Below, one piece after another: positions 1 to 8,752 of a stretch of 9,664 bases of DNA; position 1 is the first letter of the stretch; each line of letters opens with the position of its first letter. The stretch lies in the NCBI GenBank assembly GCA_019104905.1, contig JAHRXB010000095.1, positions 1 to 9,664 of the forward strand, read 5' to 3'. Under the pieces are notes generated by a model that saw only the letters and a program-made list of their open reading frames with translations, was not told the origin of the DNA and ran no database searches. The position numbers were made by a program, and so were the translations under genes. Origin of the DNA: Bdellovibrio sp. (lineage in GTDB: Bacteria > Bdellovibrionota > Bdellovibrionia > Bdellovibrionales > Bdellovibrionaceae).

Positions 1-868
1 CCAAGCCCAAAGCCTGCACTCCATCAAAGCGAGAAAGCCGATAGACTTCAGCGAGGGACTCTTCAGCATAGCCCACTTCCTTCAATCGCACGACATTCAA
101 GGGATCTTGAATGGTCATTCCGGCACGACGGTTGATGATCATGTCGTCAAAACCCTTGGCATCGATAAATTCCCCCAAAGTTCTGACATTAAAAGAATTT
201 TCTTTATTTTGAATGAATCCACCTGGAATTTCCGCATGTTGGGAATTGATCGATTGAAGAACATCGCCAACCGCCATATTTTTTTGTAGAAGCTTTTTCG
301 AATTCAACCACACCCGCATCGCCGGGGCCGTGTAGCCGCCCAATAGAATGTCTCCCACTCCAGGAACTGTGGTGAAATAGTTCTTCAGATAGTCCTTGGC
401 ATAACTCATCAGAAAATACGGATCGGCCTTTTCATAGGTCAAAGCCAACCAAATAATCGGCTGATCATCAGGATTGGTTTTAGTAATAACCGGAGGGTCG
501 ACGTTTGTTGGCAAAAGTCGTTGCGCTTGCGCCACCTTGGTTTGCACCTCTTGCAGGGCCACATCGATATTTCTATCCAATGCAAACTCAATGGTGATAT
601 TCGAGATTCCCGTTTTACTCACCGAACTGATGCGCTCCACCCCTTCCACCGAAGAAAGCGCATCCTCCACCGGATCCACCACGCTGGTTTCCATGATTTC
701 CGGAGCCGCCCCCTGAAGGGTCAACGCCACGTTCACGACGGGAAAATCCACATCCGGCAACTGGCTGACCCCAAGACGCATAAATGAAATAAAACCAAAA
801 ATAATGAATGCTGCAAACAACATCCATGAGAAAACGGCGTTACGAATTGACACGTCGGAGATGCGCAT
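1..868 (-). CDS. RND-family efflux permease, N-terminal part (runs off left edge)
   Basis: Inner-membrane RND (AcrB/MdtB-type, HAE1-like) proton-driven export pump; 289 codons are present, about a quarter of a usual ~1000-residue protein, and the C-terminal part lies outside the window. The start is ATG at 868, preceded by a strong GGAGGAGG site at 873-880. The protein begins MRISDVSIRNAVFSWM, followed by the first membrane helix (about residues 12-32) and then the family signature SQLPDVDFPVVNV and GAAPEIMETSVVDPVEDAL of the porter domain. Further hallmarks are the TNPDDQPIIWLAL segment and the VPGVGDILLGG stretch. The reading frame is open to the window edge. It follows kdsD by 99 bases on the same strand. 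No membrane-fusion partner is visible; it may lie beyond the left edge. Substrate cannot be told from this part. Family is secure, subfamily is not. Confidence 0.93.
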   Translation of the reverse strand, partial: MRISDVSIRNAVFSWMLFAAFIIFGFISFMRLGVSQLPDVDFPVVNVALTLQGAAPEIMETSVVDPVEDALSSVEGVERISSVSKTGISNITIEFALDRNIDVALQEVQTKVAQAQRLLPTNVDPPVITKTNPDDQPIIWLALTYEKADPYFLMSYAKDYLKNYFTTVPGVGDILLGGYTAPAMRVWLNSKKLLQKNMAVGDVLQSINSQHAEIPGGFIQNKENSFNVRTLGEFIDAKGFDDMIINRRAGMTIQDPLNVVRLKEVGYAEESLAEVYRLSRFDGVQALGL

Positions 869-872
869 TTTG

Positions 873-880
873 CCTCCTCC
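873..880 (-). promoter_or_regulatory. Ribosome binding site of the RND permease gene
   Basis: GGAGGAGG on the minus strand, four bases before the ATG at 868. It is the strongest Shine-Dalgarno match in the window and fixes the start of the RND gene. Confidence 0.7.
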
Positions 881-967
881 GACATTTTACTAGCGATTAA
901 AAATTCACGGGAGAGGGAGTCCATGTCCTTGGCAAGACACATGAAACCCCCTGATGGATAGCACCCT

Positions 968-1951
968 TTAGCGAACTCGAGCTCGCAAAAGATCTTGAAC
1001 GTGTAAGATGCCGACCGGCTTCTTAGGATGAGAAGATTCTTTGTCTAAAACAAATAGCATATTGATCTGAAACTGCTCCATAACAAACAAAGCTTTTTCA
1101 GCCAGTTCGTGAGCATCGATTGTACGTGGATTGATGGTCATCAAATCCTTTGCAACCCCTGTTAAAGGATCACTGCTTTTCTCAAGCCGACGACGAATTT
1201 GACCGTCAGTGATGACTCCGACAAGATCTCCCTTCTCGTCCACCACGCCCGCAGCGCCGCGAACATCCTTGTGAGTCATAATAGAAAAGACTTCTCGAAT
1301 GGGCGTTTCAAGTCCCACCGTGGGCAAAGCCTCCCCCGTATGCATAACATCTTTTACGATCGTCAAAAGACGATAGCCCAGGCTTCCTCCGGGGTGAAAT
1401 TGTGCGAAATCTTCAGAGCTAAATCCTTTTTCCGCCATCACCGCCATGGCGATAGCATCACCCATCGCCAGGGTCGCGGTACTGCTGGCCGTCGGAGCCA
1501 ATCCCAAAGGACAAGCCTCTTCGGAAACATGCACGTTCAAAGTCACTTGCGCCGCTTTTGCCAAAGACGAGGCGGGCTTCCCTGTGATCGCGACCAAGGG
1601 AATTCCTTTTCTAGCGACAAACTTCAGAATTCCAGCAAACTCCGGGGACTCTCCGCCATAAGAAATGGCAATCACAACATCGTTGTTCTCAACGACTCCC
1701 AGATCACCATGGGAACTTTCTGCCGGATGAAGAAACACCGCCGGCGTCCCCGTTGAAGAAAAAGTGCTCGCCAACTTTCGCGCGATCTGTCCTGACTTTC
1801 CCATGCCGGTAAGAATCAACTTCCCGTCACAAGCTTTGATCATATTCACAACCTGCTCAAACTCCGCACCGATGCGTTCGCGCATTCCCATAATCGCTTG
1901 AGCTTCGACCTCGAGGACTCTAAGACCTTGTTGCACTATTTTCGACATCAC
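968..1951 (-). CDS. kdsD: Arabinose-5-phosphate isomerase, KpsF/GutQ family (SIS + two CBS domains)
   Basis: Cytoplasmic enzyme interconverting ribulose-5-phosphate and arabinose-5-phosphate, the first committed step to Kdo for lipopolysaccharide. The 327 residues are the usual family length. The SIS sugar-phosphate domain covers roughly 35-170, with GMGKSG (49-54), HPAESSHGDLG (75-85), ISYGGESPE (96-104) and EACPLGLAPTAS (145-156). FHPGGSLG (185-192) is the conserved linker. Two CBS repeats follow (about 198-260 and 265-327), beginning VKDVMH and AKDLMT. The first codon is GTG at 1951, directly followed by ATG at 1948. An AAGG sits 7 bases before the GTG and 10 before the ATG, so either could be used. 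It begins 13 bases after pyrG stops and belongs to the same operon. With kdsB two genes upstream it supports a role in Kdo synthesis rather than sugar-alcohol catabolism (GutQ). Confidence 0.95.
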   Translation of the reverse strand: MMSKIVQQGLRVLEVEAQAIMGMRERIGAEFEQVVNMIKACDGKLILTGMGKSGQIARKLASTFSSTGTPAVFLHPAESSHGDLGVVENNDVVIAISYGGESPEFAGILKFVARKGIPLVAITGKPASSLAKAAQVTLNVHVSEEACPLGLAPTASSTATLAMGDAIAMAVMAEKGFSSEDFAQFHPGGSLGYRLLTIVKDVMHTGEALPTVGLETPIREVFSIMTHKDVRGAAGVVDEKGDLVGVITDGQIRRRLEKSSDPLTGVAKDLMTINPRTIDAHELAEKALFVMEQFQINMLFVLDKESSHPKKPVGILHVQDLLRARVR

Positions 1952-1964
1952 TTTAGGACCTTTC

Positions 1965-4362
<2,398 letters not shown>

Positions 4363-4366
<4 letters not shown>

Positions 4367-4938
4367 GCTTTCACCCAGTTTTCATAGACGTATTCTTCCA
4401 CTTCGTCCTGCCCTTCTTTTTTCATCGAAGAGACCGGGAAGACCGCGCTTAATCCTGATGTCTTTTTGATTTTCGCCACCGCTTGCAACATCTGGCTGCG
4501 CGACATTTTATCGGCTTTCGTCAACACCACCGCCAAAGGAAAGCCTCGTTGATCAGAGAACTTCTTCAAAAGCTCTTCATCGGGAGTCCATGAACGACGA
4601 ATATCCATCACCAAAATCAAACCCACCAAGTTTTCACGGGTCATCAGATAAGTTTCGATCATCTGATGCCACTCGGTCATTTCATCCCCAGAACGAGCCG
4701 CAAAACCGTAGCCCGGCATATCCACCAAAACGTAAGAATCTTCCATATTAAAGAAGTTCAACAGACGAGTTTTACCAGGAGTGGAACTGACTTTTGCGAC
4801 CTTCCCTTTCGCCAGAGCATTGATGAAAGAAGATTTTCCGGCGTTAGAGCGACCCGCGATGGCCACTTCGGCAAGTTTGTTAAGGGGATAGTCTTTTGCC
4901 AGAACGGCACTTTTAATAAACTGAATGGTTTTAGGCAT
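4363..4938 (-). CDS. engB: Ribosome-biogenesis GTPase EngB (YihA/YsxC family)
   Basis: Small cytoplasmic GTPase needed for late large-subunit ribosome assembly. The 191 residues carry the full GTPase motif set: G1 GRSNAGKSS (29-37), G2 region TPGKTR (53-58), G3 DMPGYG (73-78), G4 TKADK (140-144) and a G5-like PVSSMK (168-173). It is the first gene of the leftward operon engB-kdsB-pyrG-kdsD. The ATG at 4938 has no convincing Shine-Dalgarno sequence just before it; the purine-rich GGGGGCGG lies further off, about 15 bases upstream. The chosen start gives the usual family N-terminus (PKTIQFIKSA), so it is preferred to the out-of-frame ATG at 4943. Confidence 0.97.
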
Positions 4939-5093
4939 AACATAGGCTACCAGAGCCGCCCCCTTTTCTCAATTCTGAGACGTAAGTCTCTGCCTCAATA
5001 ATCTGGCGAGTCGAAATCCGTCCTCCCCCGTTTAATTCGATTTAGGCCGGGCAAAACCCTTGAATAAGGGATCTGCCATAACAGGAGGCACAA
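4939..5093. other. Divergent intergenic region between engB and the sigma-54 activator
   Basis: The 155 bases must hold the promoters of both the leftward engB operon and the rightward activator gene. Two small perfect dyads are visible: GAGAC-GTAA-GTCTC at 4977-4990 and CCCTT-GAAT-AAGGG at 5057-5070. No clear -35/-10 pair for a housekeeping sigma factor could be picked out in either direction. Confidence 0.6.
5049..5064 (+). promoter_or_regulatory. Candidate sigma-54 (-24/-12) promoter of the FHA activator gene
   Basis: GGGCAAAACCCTTGAA resembles the sigma-54 consensus TGGCACR-N4-TTGCW. The GG at -24 and the TTG at -12 are present with the right spacing, but the C that normally follows the -12 G is replaced by A, as are the first T and the C after GGCA. 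A start near 5074 would leave a 20-base leader containing AGGAGG (5083-5088). It overlaps the CCCTT/AAGGG dyad. A weak match; inference only. Confidence 0.25.
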
Positions 5094-6323
5094 ATGAACC
5101 AACCCTTTCTAAAGATTCTAAGCGAAAACACGAGAACTCTTCCCCTTACCGAGTTTATGACCATCGGCAAAGACACCCATTGCCAGATTCACCTTGAAGG
5201 AACTCAAATCTCCGAACGCCACGCCCGGATCGAAAGAAAAGACGATGCCTACTTGATTCGAGACCTCAGATCAGGCCTTGGCACCTTCGTCAACGACGCC
5301 CGCGTGATGGAAGCCTACCTTCAGGATGGCGACATCATCCGCATTGGCAGCCAAGAGCTTATCTTCTTGGCGAAACTTGAATCGGAAACCAACTTTCCGC
5401 TCAAAAGTCGCAACGAAGTTTGGAATCAAGAACTTCAGTCCCTGGGAAATGTCGCTAAAACAGATTTCCCCGTATTGATCCTCGGTCCCTCAGGAACAGG
5501 GAAAGACGTCATTGCGCAGTCCCTTCATGACTGCAGCCTTCGTTCCCAAGGGCCTTTGGTCAGCGTCAACTGCAGTGCTTTAAGTGAAACCTTGATCGAA
5601 AGTGAGCTTTTCGGTCACGTCAAGGGCAGCTTCACTGGCGCCATCAACGATCGTAAAGGAGCTTTCGAAGCCGCCCGCGGAGGCACTCTGTTCTTAGACG
5701 AAATTGGCGATCTGTCTTACAGCTTGCAGGCGAAACTTCTTCGCGCCCTTGAGAACAATGAAATTCGTCCCGTGGGTTCCGATCGCAATGTCAAAACAGA
5801 TGTCCGTATCATTGCCGCCACCCACCAAAATCTGACTGAAAAAATCAAAGAGGGAGCCTTTCGTTCCGACCTGTATTTCCGTCTGAACGTCTTAACTGTC
5901 ACACCTCCTGCTTTGATGTATCGTATGGAAGACTTTGAGGAGCTGATTTACAGCTTTGCTCGTAAAATGAAAGTTCGTTTTTCCTTTGGAGCTTTGGCTC
6001 GCCTTAAAAAACATCCATGGCCGGGAAATATTCGTGAGCTCAAAAACCTCGTAAGTCGTGCGGCGGCTATTTATCCTCGCGAGCAGATCACTGAAACTCA
6101 TGTTGAAAAACTTCTGGATCGGACACTTTTAGAAAAGCATGACGACGATGCCACAACAAATATTCCGGTCATCAAAGAGATCGAAAAACAGATGATTTTA
6201 AAACGACTCACCGCCAATCGGGGCAATCAACGTCGCACGGCTCGAGATTTAGGAATGCCCAAAAGCACTCTCCATGATCGCTTGAAGTACTACAACATCG
6301 ATATTTCAGGATTTAAGGTTTAA
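5094..6323 (+). CDS. FHA-domain sigma-54-dependent transcriptional activator (FHA, AAA+, Fis-type HTH)
   Basis: Bacterial enhancer-binding protein that uses ATP to open sigma-54 promoters. The 409 residues show an FHA domain (about 1-92; ISERHARI at 39-46, GTFVN at 63-67) where NtrC-like proteins have a receiver, so the input is probably a phosphothreonine protein partner rather than a histidine-kinase phosphoryl group. The AAA+ domain (about 106-345) has Walker A GPSGTGKD (131-138), the sigma-54 contact loop as GSFTGA (178-183; usually GAFTGA, with the key Thr kept), Walker B GTLFLDEIGDL (197-207), the arginine-finger region FRSDLYFRLNV (256-266) and sensor II WPGNIREL (309-316). A C-terminal Fis-type HTH lies at about 377-402. 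The usual FHA phosphate-contacting Arg after Gly25 is Lys26. AGGAGG at 5083-5088 supports the ATG. It ends by overlapping the convergent FliL-like gene by 11 bases. Confidence 0.95.
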   Translation: MNQPFLKILSENTRTLPLTEFMTIGKDTHCQIHLEGTQISERHARIERKDDAYLIRDLRSGLGTFVNDARVMEAYLQDGDIIRIGSQELIFLAKLESETNFPLKSRNEVWNQELQSLGNVAKTDFPVLILGPSGTGKDVIAQSLHDCSLRSQGPLVSVNCSALSETLIESELFGHVKGSFTGAINDRKGAFEAARGGTLFLDEIGDLSYSLQAKLLRALENNEIRPVGSDRNVKTDVRIIAATHQNLTEKIKEGAFRSDLYFRLNVLTVTPPALMYRMEDFEELIYSFARKMKVRFSFGALARLKKHPWPGNIRELKNLVSRAAAIYPREQITETHVEKLLDRTLLEKHDDDATTNIPVIKEIEKQMILKRLTANRGNQRRTARDLGMPKSTLHDRLKYYNIDISGFKV

Positions 6324-7290
6324 TGATGGCGGTCTTGATGAAAACGCGTCGAACGTAACCCTTGGTCAAAACTTTATTCACTTCTTTGCGTAAACGATCG
6401 CAAAGAAGTCTTTTCCCCTCCCCTGAGGAAACCTGATCGAATGTCATCTCTTCGATCGTCCTTAGGAACAAATCTTCAATTTCAGGCTCACGGTCTTTGA
6501 TTTCCACAACAACTTCAGAGGCCGTGCCTTCCACATAAAATTCGAAAGCCCCCATCGGGTTTTGACCTGACTCTGAAGAGCGGCGCAAATTCACAACCAT
6601 CTTTTTCATAACCAAAACATTCTGAGCTGTTCTGGTAGACTCGTAAAAAGATTCCATTTCATTCTTGGGGTCATATTGATATTTATTCTGAGACCAATCC
6701 GCCAGGGAGCCGATAAAAAGGTCTCCGTCCTGAGGCATCAGGCCATGAGTTCCCAAGCGGTAGAACAGATATCCCGCAGCTCCTGTCGCGGCAATTAAAC
6801 CTACAAACGAAAGCTTTTTTACGACGCTGAAGGCTTTAAAAGCATCAAAACCAACACCGATCTTGGCTTTTGATTTTGCAGCCTGTTCCCCCAAATATCT
6901 TAACAGCAAAGGGCCTGCGTTCTTGATGCGGTAAATGGCTTGCTCTTTCCACTTTCGCGAGCTCAGCCTGAAAGTGGTGCGCTTCATTCTGACTTTGTAG
7001 GAAATCTTAGGAAGGAAAGGGAAAATTTTAAGAAGCTTTTTTCGCACCCCCGTCGCCTCGGACCACAGCTTGATCTCGGCTTCCAAGGTGTACTCAAGAT
7101 CCAAACCCTCATTGTAGATCTCGATCGGTTCATCATGACCAATTTGAGTCAAAGAATCCGCAAATTCCGGATCCTCACTAGAAATGATAGAGTCCAAAGA
7201 TTCTAAGGATAATAGCTCCTCAGCCTCCCCTTCGGGAGCCCCCTCCTTCTTTTCTTCCTCTACTTTGGTCGTACCCTCGTTGTCTACCAA
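6313..7290 (-). CDS. FliL-like single-pass membrane protein with long acidic cytoplasmic N-terminus
   Basis: From the preferred TTG start at 7290 the product is 325 residues. An acidic Glu-rich segment (about 7-50) is followed by a basic Lys/Arg-rich stretch (80-150), one membrane helix (about 160-179, LSFVGLIAATGAAGYLFY), and a C-terminal domain (about 227-325) that reads like FliL. It has KMVVNLRR, then ReP-EIEDLFLRTIEEMT, then GEGKRLLCDRLRKEVNKVL and a final strand RRVFIKTAIIKP. FliL is the basal-body protein around the flagellar motor stator, with its C-terminal part in the periplasm. A typical FliL is about 150-180 residues with the helix near the N-terminus, so the ~160-residue cytoplasmic part is unusual. 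No flagellar gene is adjacent. A longer form from TTG 7344 (343 residues) is possible but lacks a ribosome binding site and would contain the candidate promoter. Gene existence is firm; FliL kinship is by pattern only. Confidence 0.8.
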   Translation of the reverse strand: MVDNEGTTKVEEEKKEGAPEGEAEELLSLESLDSIISSEDPEFADSLTQIGHDEPIEIYNEGLDLEYTLEAEIKLWSEATGVRKKLLKIFPFLPKISYKVRMKRTTFRLSSRKWKEQAIYRIKNAGPLLLRYLGEQAAKSKAKIGVGFDAFKAFSVVKKLSFVGLIAATGAAGYLFYRLGTHGLMPQDGDLFIGSLADWSQNKYQYDPKNEMESFYESTRTAQNVLVMKKMVVNLRRSSESGQNPMGAFEFYVEGTASEVVVEIKDREPEIEDLFLRTIEEMTFDQVSSGEGKRLLCDRLRKEVNKVLTKGYVRRVFIKTAIIKP

Positions 7291-7297
7291 GTCATGT

Positions 7298-7302
7298 CTC
7301 CC
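7298..7302 (-). promoter_or_regulatory. Ribosome binding site deciding the TTG start of the FliL-like gene
   Basis: GGGAG on the minus strand, seven bases before the TTG at 7290-7288. The upstream in-frame TTG at 7344 has no such site. This is the reason for choosing the shorter form. Confidence 0.5.
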
Positions 7303-7308
7303 AAGACG

Positions 7309-7338
7309 ATTGTAAGAAAAGAACCAAATACGTCGCAA
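7309..7338 (-). promoter_or_regulatory. Candidate sigma-70-type promoter of the FliL-like gene
   Basis: Read on the minus strand: TTGCGA (7338-7333) as -35, an 18-base spacer, and TACAAT (7314-7309) as -10, five of six matches to TATAAT. A start near 7302 gives a very short leader that begins at the GGGAG ribosome binding site before TTG 7290. The -35 box matches four of six. Confidence 0.4.
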
Positions 7339-7370
7339 GAACAATTTATAATCAGACGTCCATCGGCTAG

Positions 7371-7376
7371 TATAAA
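7371..7376 (+). promoter_or_regulatory. Possible -10 box of the lipoprotein gene
   Basis: TATAAA, preceded by TAG, lies 17 bases before the ATG at 7394. No matching -35 box is seen 16-19 bases upstream. A perfect TATAAT also occurs at 7347-7352, likewise without a -35 box. Either could serve; the TAGGAG ribosome binding site (7381-7386) follows. Confidence 0.25.
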
Positions 7377-7393
7377 GTGCTAGGAGTTTTTTG

Positions 7394-8029
7394 ATGAAAG
7401 CCTATTTTCTTGCTCTTTTCGTCGCTTTGCTGGTTTCTGGTTGCTCACAATTTCAAAGACGATCCTCAGGAAGCGGCTATGGAGACGAAATCCAGTACGC
7501 CGACCAAACAAGCCGCACCGGCAGCTATGACAAAATGACCCGTCAAACTGCCTACGAGCTCGGTAAGGACCCCGCCTCCTTGAGTCCTCAAGACCTTCAA
7601 GAAATCCGTTCGCGCCAAAAGGTCAAAGAACTGGAACGCTCCCTCAGCTCCAAAAAAGAGCGCGAGCAGTACTCCAAAGTCATTTCATGGCTGAAAAACG
7701 ATGACGAAAAAATTGAATTCCTCTCGGTGCCCACGATTGAAGGGCGTCAACAGTGGATCAATCGAAAGAATATCTGGTCGCGCGCCCAAGCACCACAAGA
7801 AGACATGAAAGGGCTTATTGAAGCTCAGGATATTGCTGTGGGAATGCCGCAAGAATATGTTCGCCGTTCTTGGGGAGAACCTCTGAGTGTCGAAGTTTCA
7901 GGAAACCCTATCTACAAAAACGAACGCTGGAAGTACCAGCGTTTTGTTTCAACTTCTCAAGGGTATCGCCAAGAAACACGTTTCGTTTATTTTGAAGGCG
8001 GAAGAGTCGTGGGCTGGGAGACGGAATAG
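7394..8029 (+). CDS. Probable outer-membrane lipoprotein with BamE/SmpA-like C-terminal region
   Basis: A 211-residue protein with a clear lipoprotein signal: a hydrophobic stretch (4-14) and lipobox VSGC with Cys17 as the lipid anchor. Ser18 follows rather than Asp, which by the Lol sorting rule favours the outer membrane. Residues 20-65 are polar and probably flexible. Residues 66-100 are charged and helical in character. The C-terminal part (about 146-211) reads IAVGMPQEYVRRSWGEP, then ERWKYQRF and RFVYFEGGRVVGW. That is the pattern of BamE/SmpA-type repeats (G-M-xx-xx-V-xxxx-G-x-P, then W-x-Y, then a strand ending F-xx-G-xV). This kinship is inferred by pattern and is not a proof of a role in outer-membrane protein assembly. 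ATG 7394 is preferred over TTG 7391 because TAGGAG sits seven bases before it. It starts 103 bases from the divergent FliL-like gene. Confidence 0.88.
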   Translation: MKAYFLALFVALLVSGCSQFQRRSSGSGYGDEIQYADQTSRTGSYDKMTRQTAYELGKDPASLSPQDLQEIRSRQKVKELERSLSSKKEREQYSKVISWLKNDDEKIEFLSVPTIEGRQQWINRKNIWSRAQAPQEDMKGLIEAQDIAVGMPQEYVRRSWGEPLSVEVSGNPIYKNERWKYQRFVSTSQGYRQETRFVYFEGGRVVGWETE

Positions 8030-8035
8030 TCTCCC
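8016..8035. terminator. Hairpin across the lipoprotein stop codon, possible bidirectional terminator
   Basis: GGGAGAC (8016-8022), a six-base loop, and GTCTCCC (8029-8035) form a perfect seven-pair stem between two convergent genes. There is no T-run on either strand, so it is not a classical intrinsic terminator. It may only slow transcription or protect 3' ends. Confidence 0.35.
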
Positions 8036-8040
8036 CCCTA

Positions 8041-8649
8041 TTAATGATGATCGTCTTCGGAAATTTCTAATGGAGGAAGTTCCATAGTCTTTAGATCTTC
8101 CAACGCCTTGGTTTGGAATATCACAGCCTCGTCTTCTGACAACCCAATAAGCTCACTATATTCGTGAATCATCAATGCTGTGGACTGAATAGGAATTTCA
8201 CTGTGAATGACTTTTTGTCCTAAAGAAAACGCACTCACACAGAAGGTGTTGGGTTTTCGACTTACAACACTGGCATCCACGGGCTTTGAGGCAAAGTCAA
8301 AACAAGGTCTTTCATCTTCAACCTTGGGGCGGATCGTTCCCACGGCGTTGATGATATTATTGTTCCCTTCGAAAATCTTTGCATACAGATTTTGATCAGC
8401 AGGGCTCATCTCATTATTCTGATATTGAGAGGCTTTGTCTTGAAGGTAGATATGCACGTATTTGAACGAGGCCTTCACAATCTCTTCAGCAGTTTCTCCG
8501 TCCAAAGCTTCATTTGGAGGCGTGGGATTGATCACGTTTCCACCCCCACCGCTGACTCCGCCTTCGCGAAAGAAGGGACGCGCTTGAGACGTGCAAACAA
8601 AAAACATCATTGCCAAAATCAGACTGTAACGAAGACCTGTTGAGGACAT
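8041..8649 (-). CDS. Small secreted protein of unknown function with HEYSE motif
   Basis: From ATG 8649 the product is 202 residues. A Sec signal peptide has a short n-region with Arg7, a hydrophobic core (8-19, YSLILAMMFFVC) and likely cleavage after SQA (21-23). The mature protein begins with a Gly-rich stretch (VSGGGGNV, 32-39). Two cysteines (116 and 137) could form a disulphide in the periplasm. Near the C-terminus lies ALMIHEYSELIGLSEDEA (158-175), which resembles zinc-peptidase helices (HExxH) but has Glu in place of the second His. The tail is acidic and ends EDDHH. I do not recognise a named family. A longer form from ATG 8694 lacks a ribosome binding site and would bury the signal peptide behind 15 polar residues. 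AGGGGG (8659-8654) before ATG 8649 supports the shorter form. It diverges from the TIGR02147 regulator gene. Confidence 0.8.
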   Translation of the reverse strand: MSSTGLRYSLILAMMFFVCTSQARPFFREGGVSGGGGNVINPTPPNEALDGETAEEIVKASFKYVHIYLQDKASQYQNNEMSPADQNLYAKIFEGNNNIINAVGTIRPKVEDERPCFDFASKPVDASVVSRKPNTFCVSAFSLGQKVIHSEIPIQSTALMIHEYSELIGLSEDEAVIFQTKALEDLKTMELPPLEISEDDHH

Positions 8650-8687
8650 AAAACCCCCTGCTTGAGAAACTTCTACTCTTTCCTCTA

Positions 8688-8715
8688 TTGACATTCAATT
8701 GTAATTAACTAAAAA
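8688..8715 (+). promoter_or_regulatory. Candidate promoter of the TIGR02147 regulator gene
   Basis: A perfect TTGACA (8688-8693) is followed, after 16 bases, by TAAAAA (8710-8715), four of six matches to TATAAT. A start near 8722 would leave about 30 bases of leader, containing the TTTAGC/GCTAAA dyad and the ribosome binding site. Confidence 0.4.
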
Positions 8716-8727
8716 ACAAAGACGTAA

Positions 8728-8742
8728 TTTAGCAATGCTAAA
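8728..8742. promoter_or_regulatory. Perfect dyad TTTAGC-AAT-GCTAAA, possible operator
   Basis: A 15-base dyad with six-base arms, just downstream of the predicted start of transcription and directly before the GTGAGGG ribosome binding site of the regulator gene. The position suits autorepression by a dimeric HTH protein. A short RNA hairpin is the alternative. Confidence 0.35.
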
Positions 8743-8752
8743 GTGAGGGCTT

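Noticed and set aside
733..942. Leftward 69-codon reading frame overlapping the start of the RND gene
   Set aside because: It lies mostly inside the RND gene in another frame, has no recognisable motif and is read through the RND ribosome binding site.
1199..1756. Rightward 185-codon open frame opposite kdsD
   Set aside because: It is fully antisense to the conserved SIS/CBS coding sequence, and its product is Arg/His/Ser-rich with no domain, as expected of a shadow frame.
5065..5080. TGGCAG-N5-TTATT on the minus strand as a sigma-54 promoter for engB
   Set aside because: The essential GC of the -12 element is absent.
7291..7344. 18-residue extension of the FliL-like protein from TTG 7344
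   Set aside because: No ribosome binding site precedes it, and a candidate promoter lies inside the extension; TTG 7290 has GGGAG at good spacing.
7360..7367. GCCGATGG on the minus strand, resembling the -10 box of flagellar sigma-28 promoters, upstream of the FliL-like gene
   Set aside because: No sequence like TAAAGTTT is present at the required distance upstream, so only half the promoter matches and chance is likely.
8650..8694. 15-residue N-terminal extension of the secreted protein from ATG 8694
   Set aside because: There is no ribosome binding site before 8694, and the extension would place a charged segment ahead of a clear signal peptide; ATG 8649 has an upstream AGGGGG.
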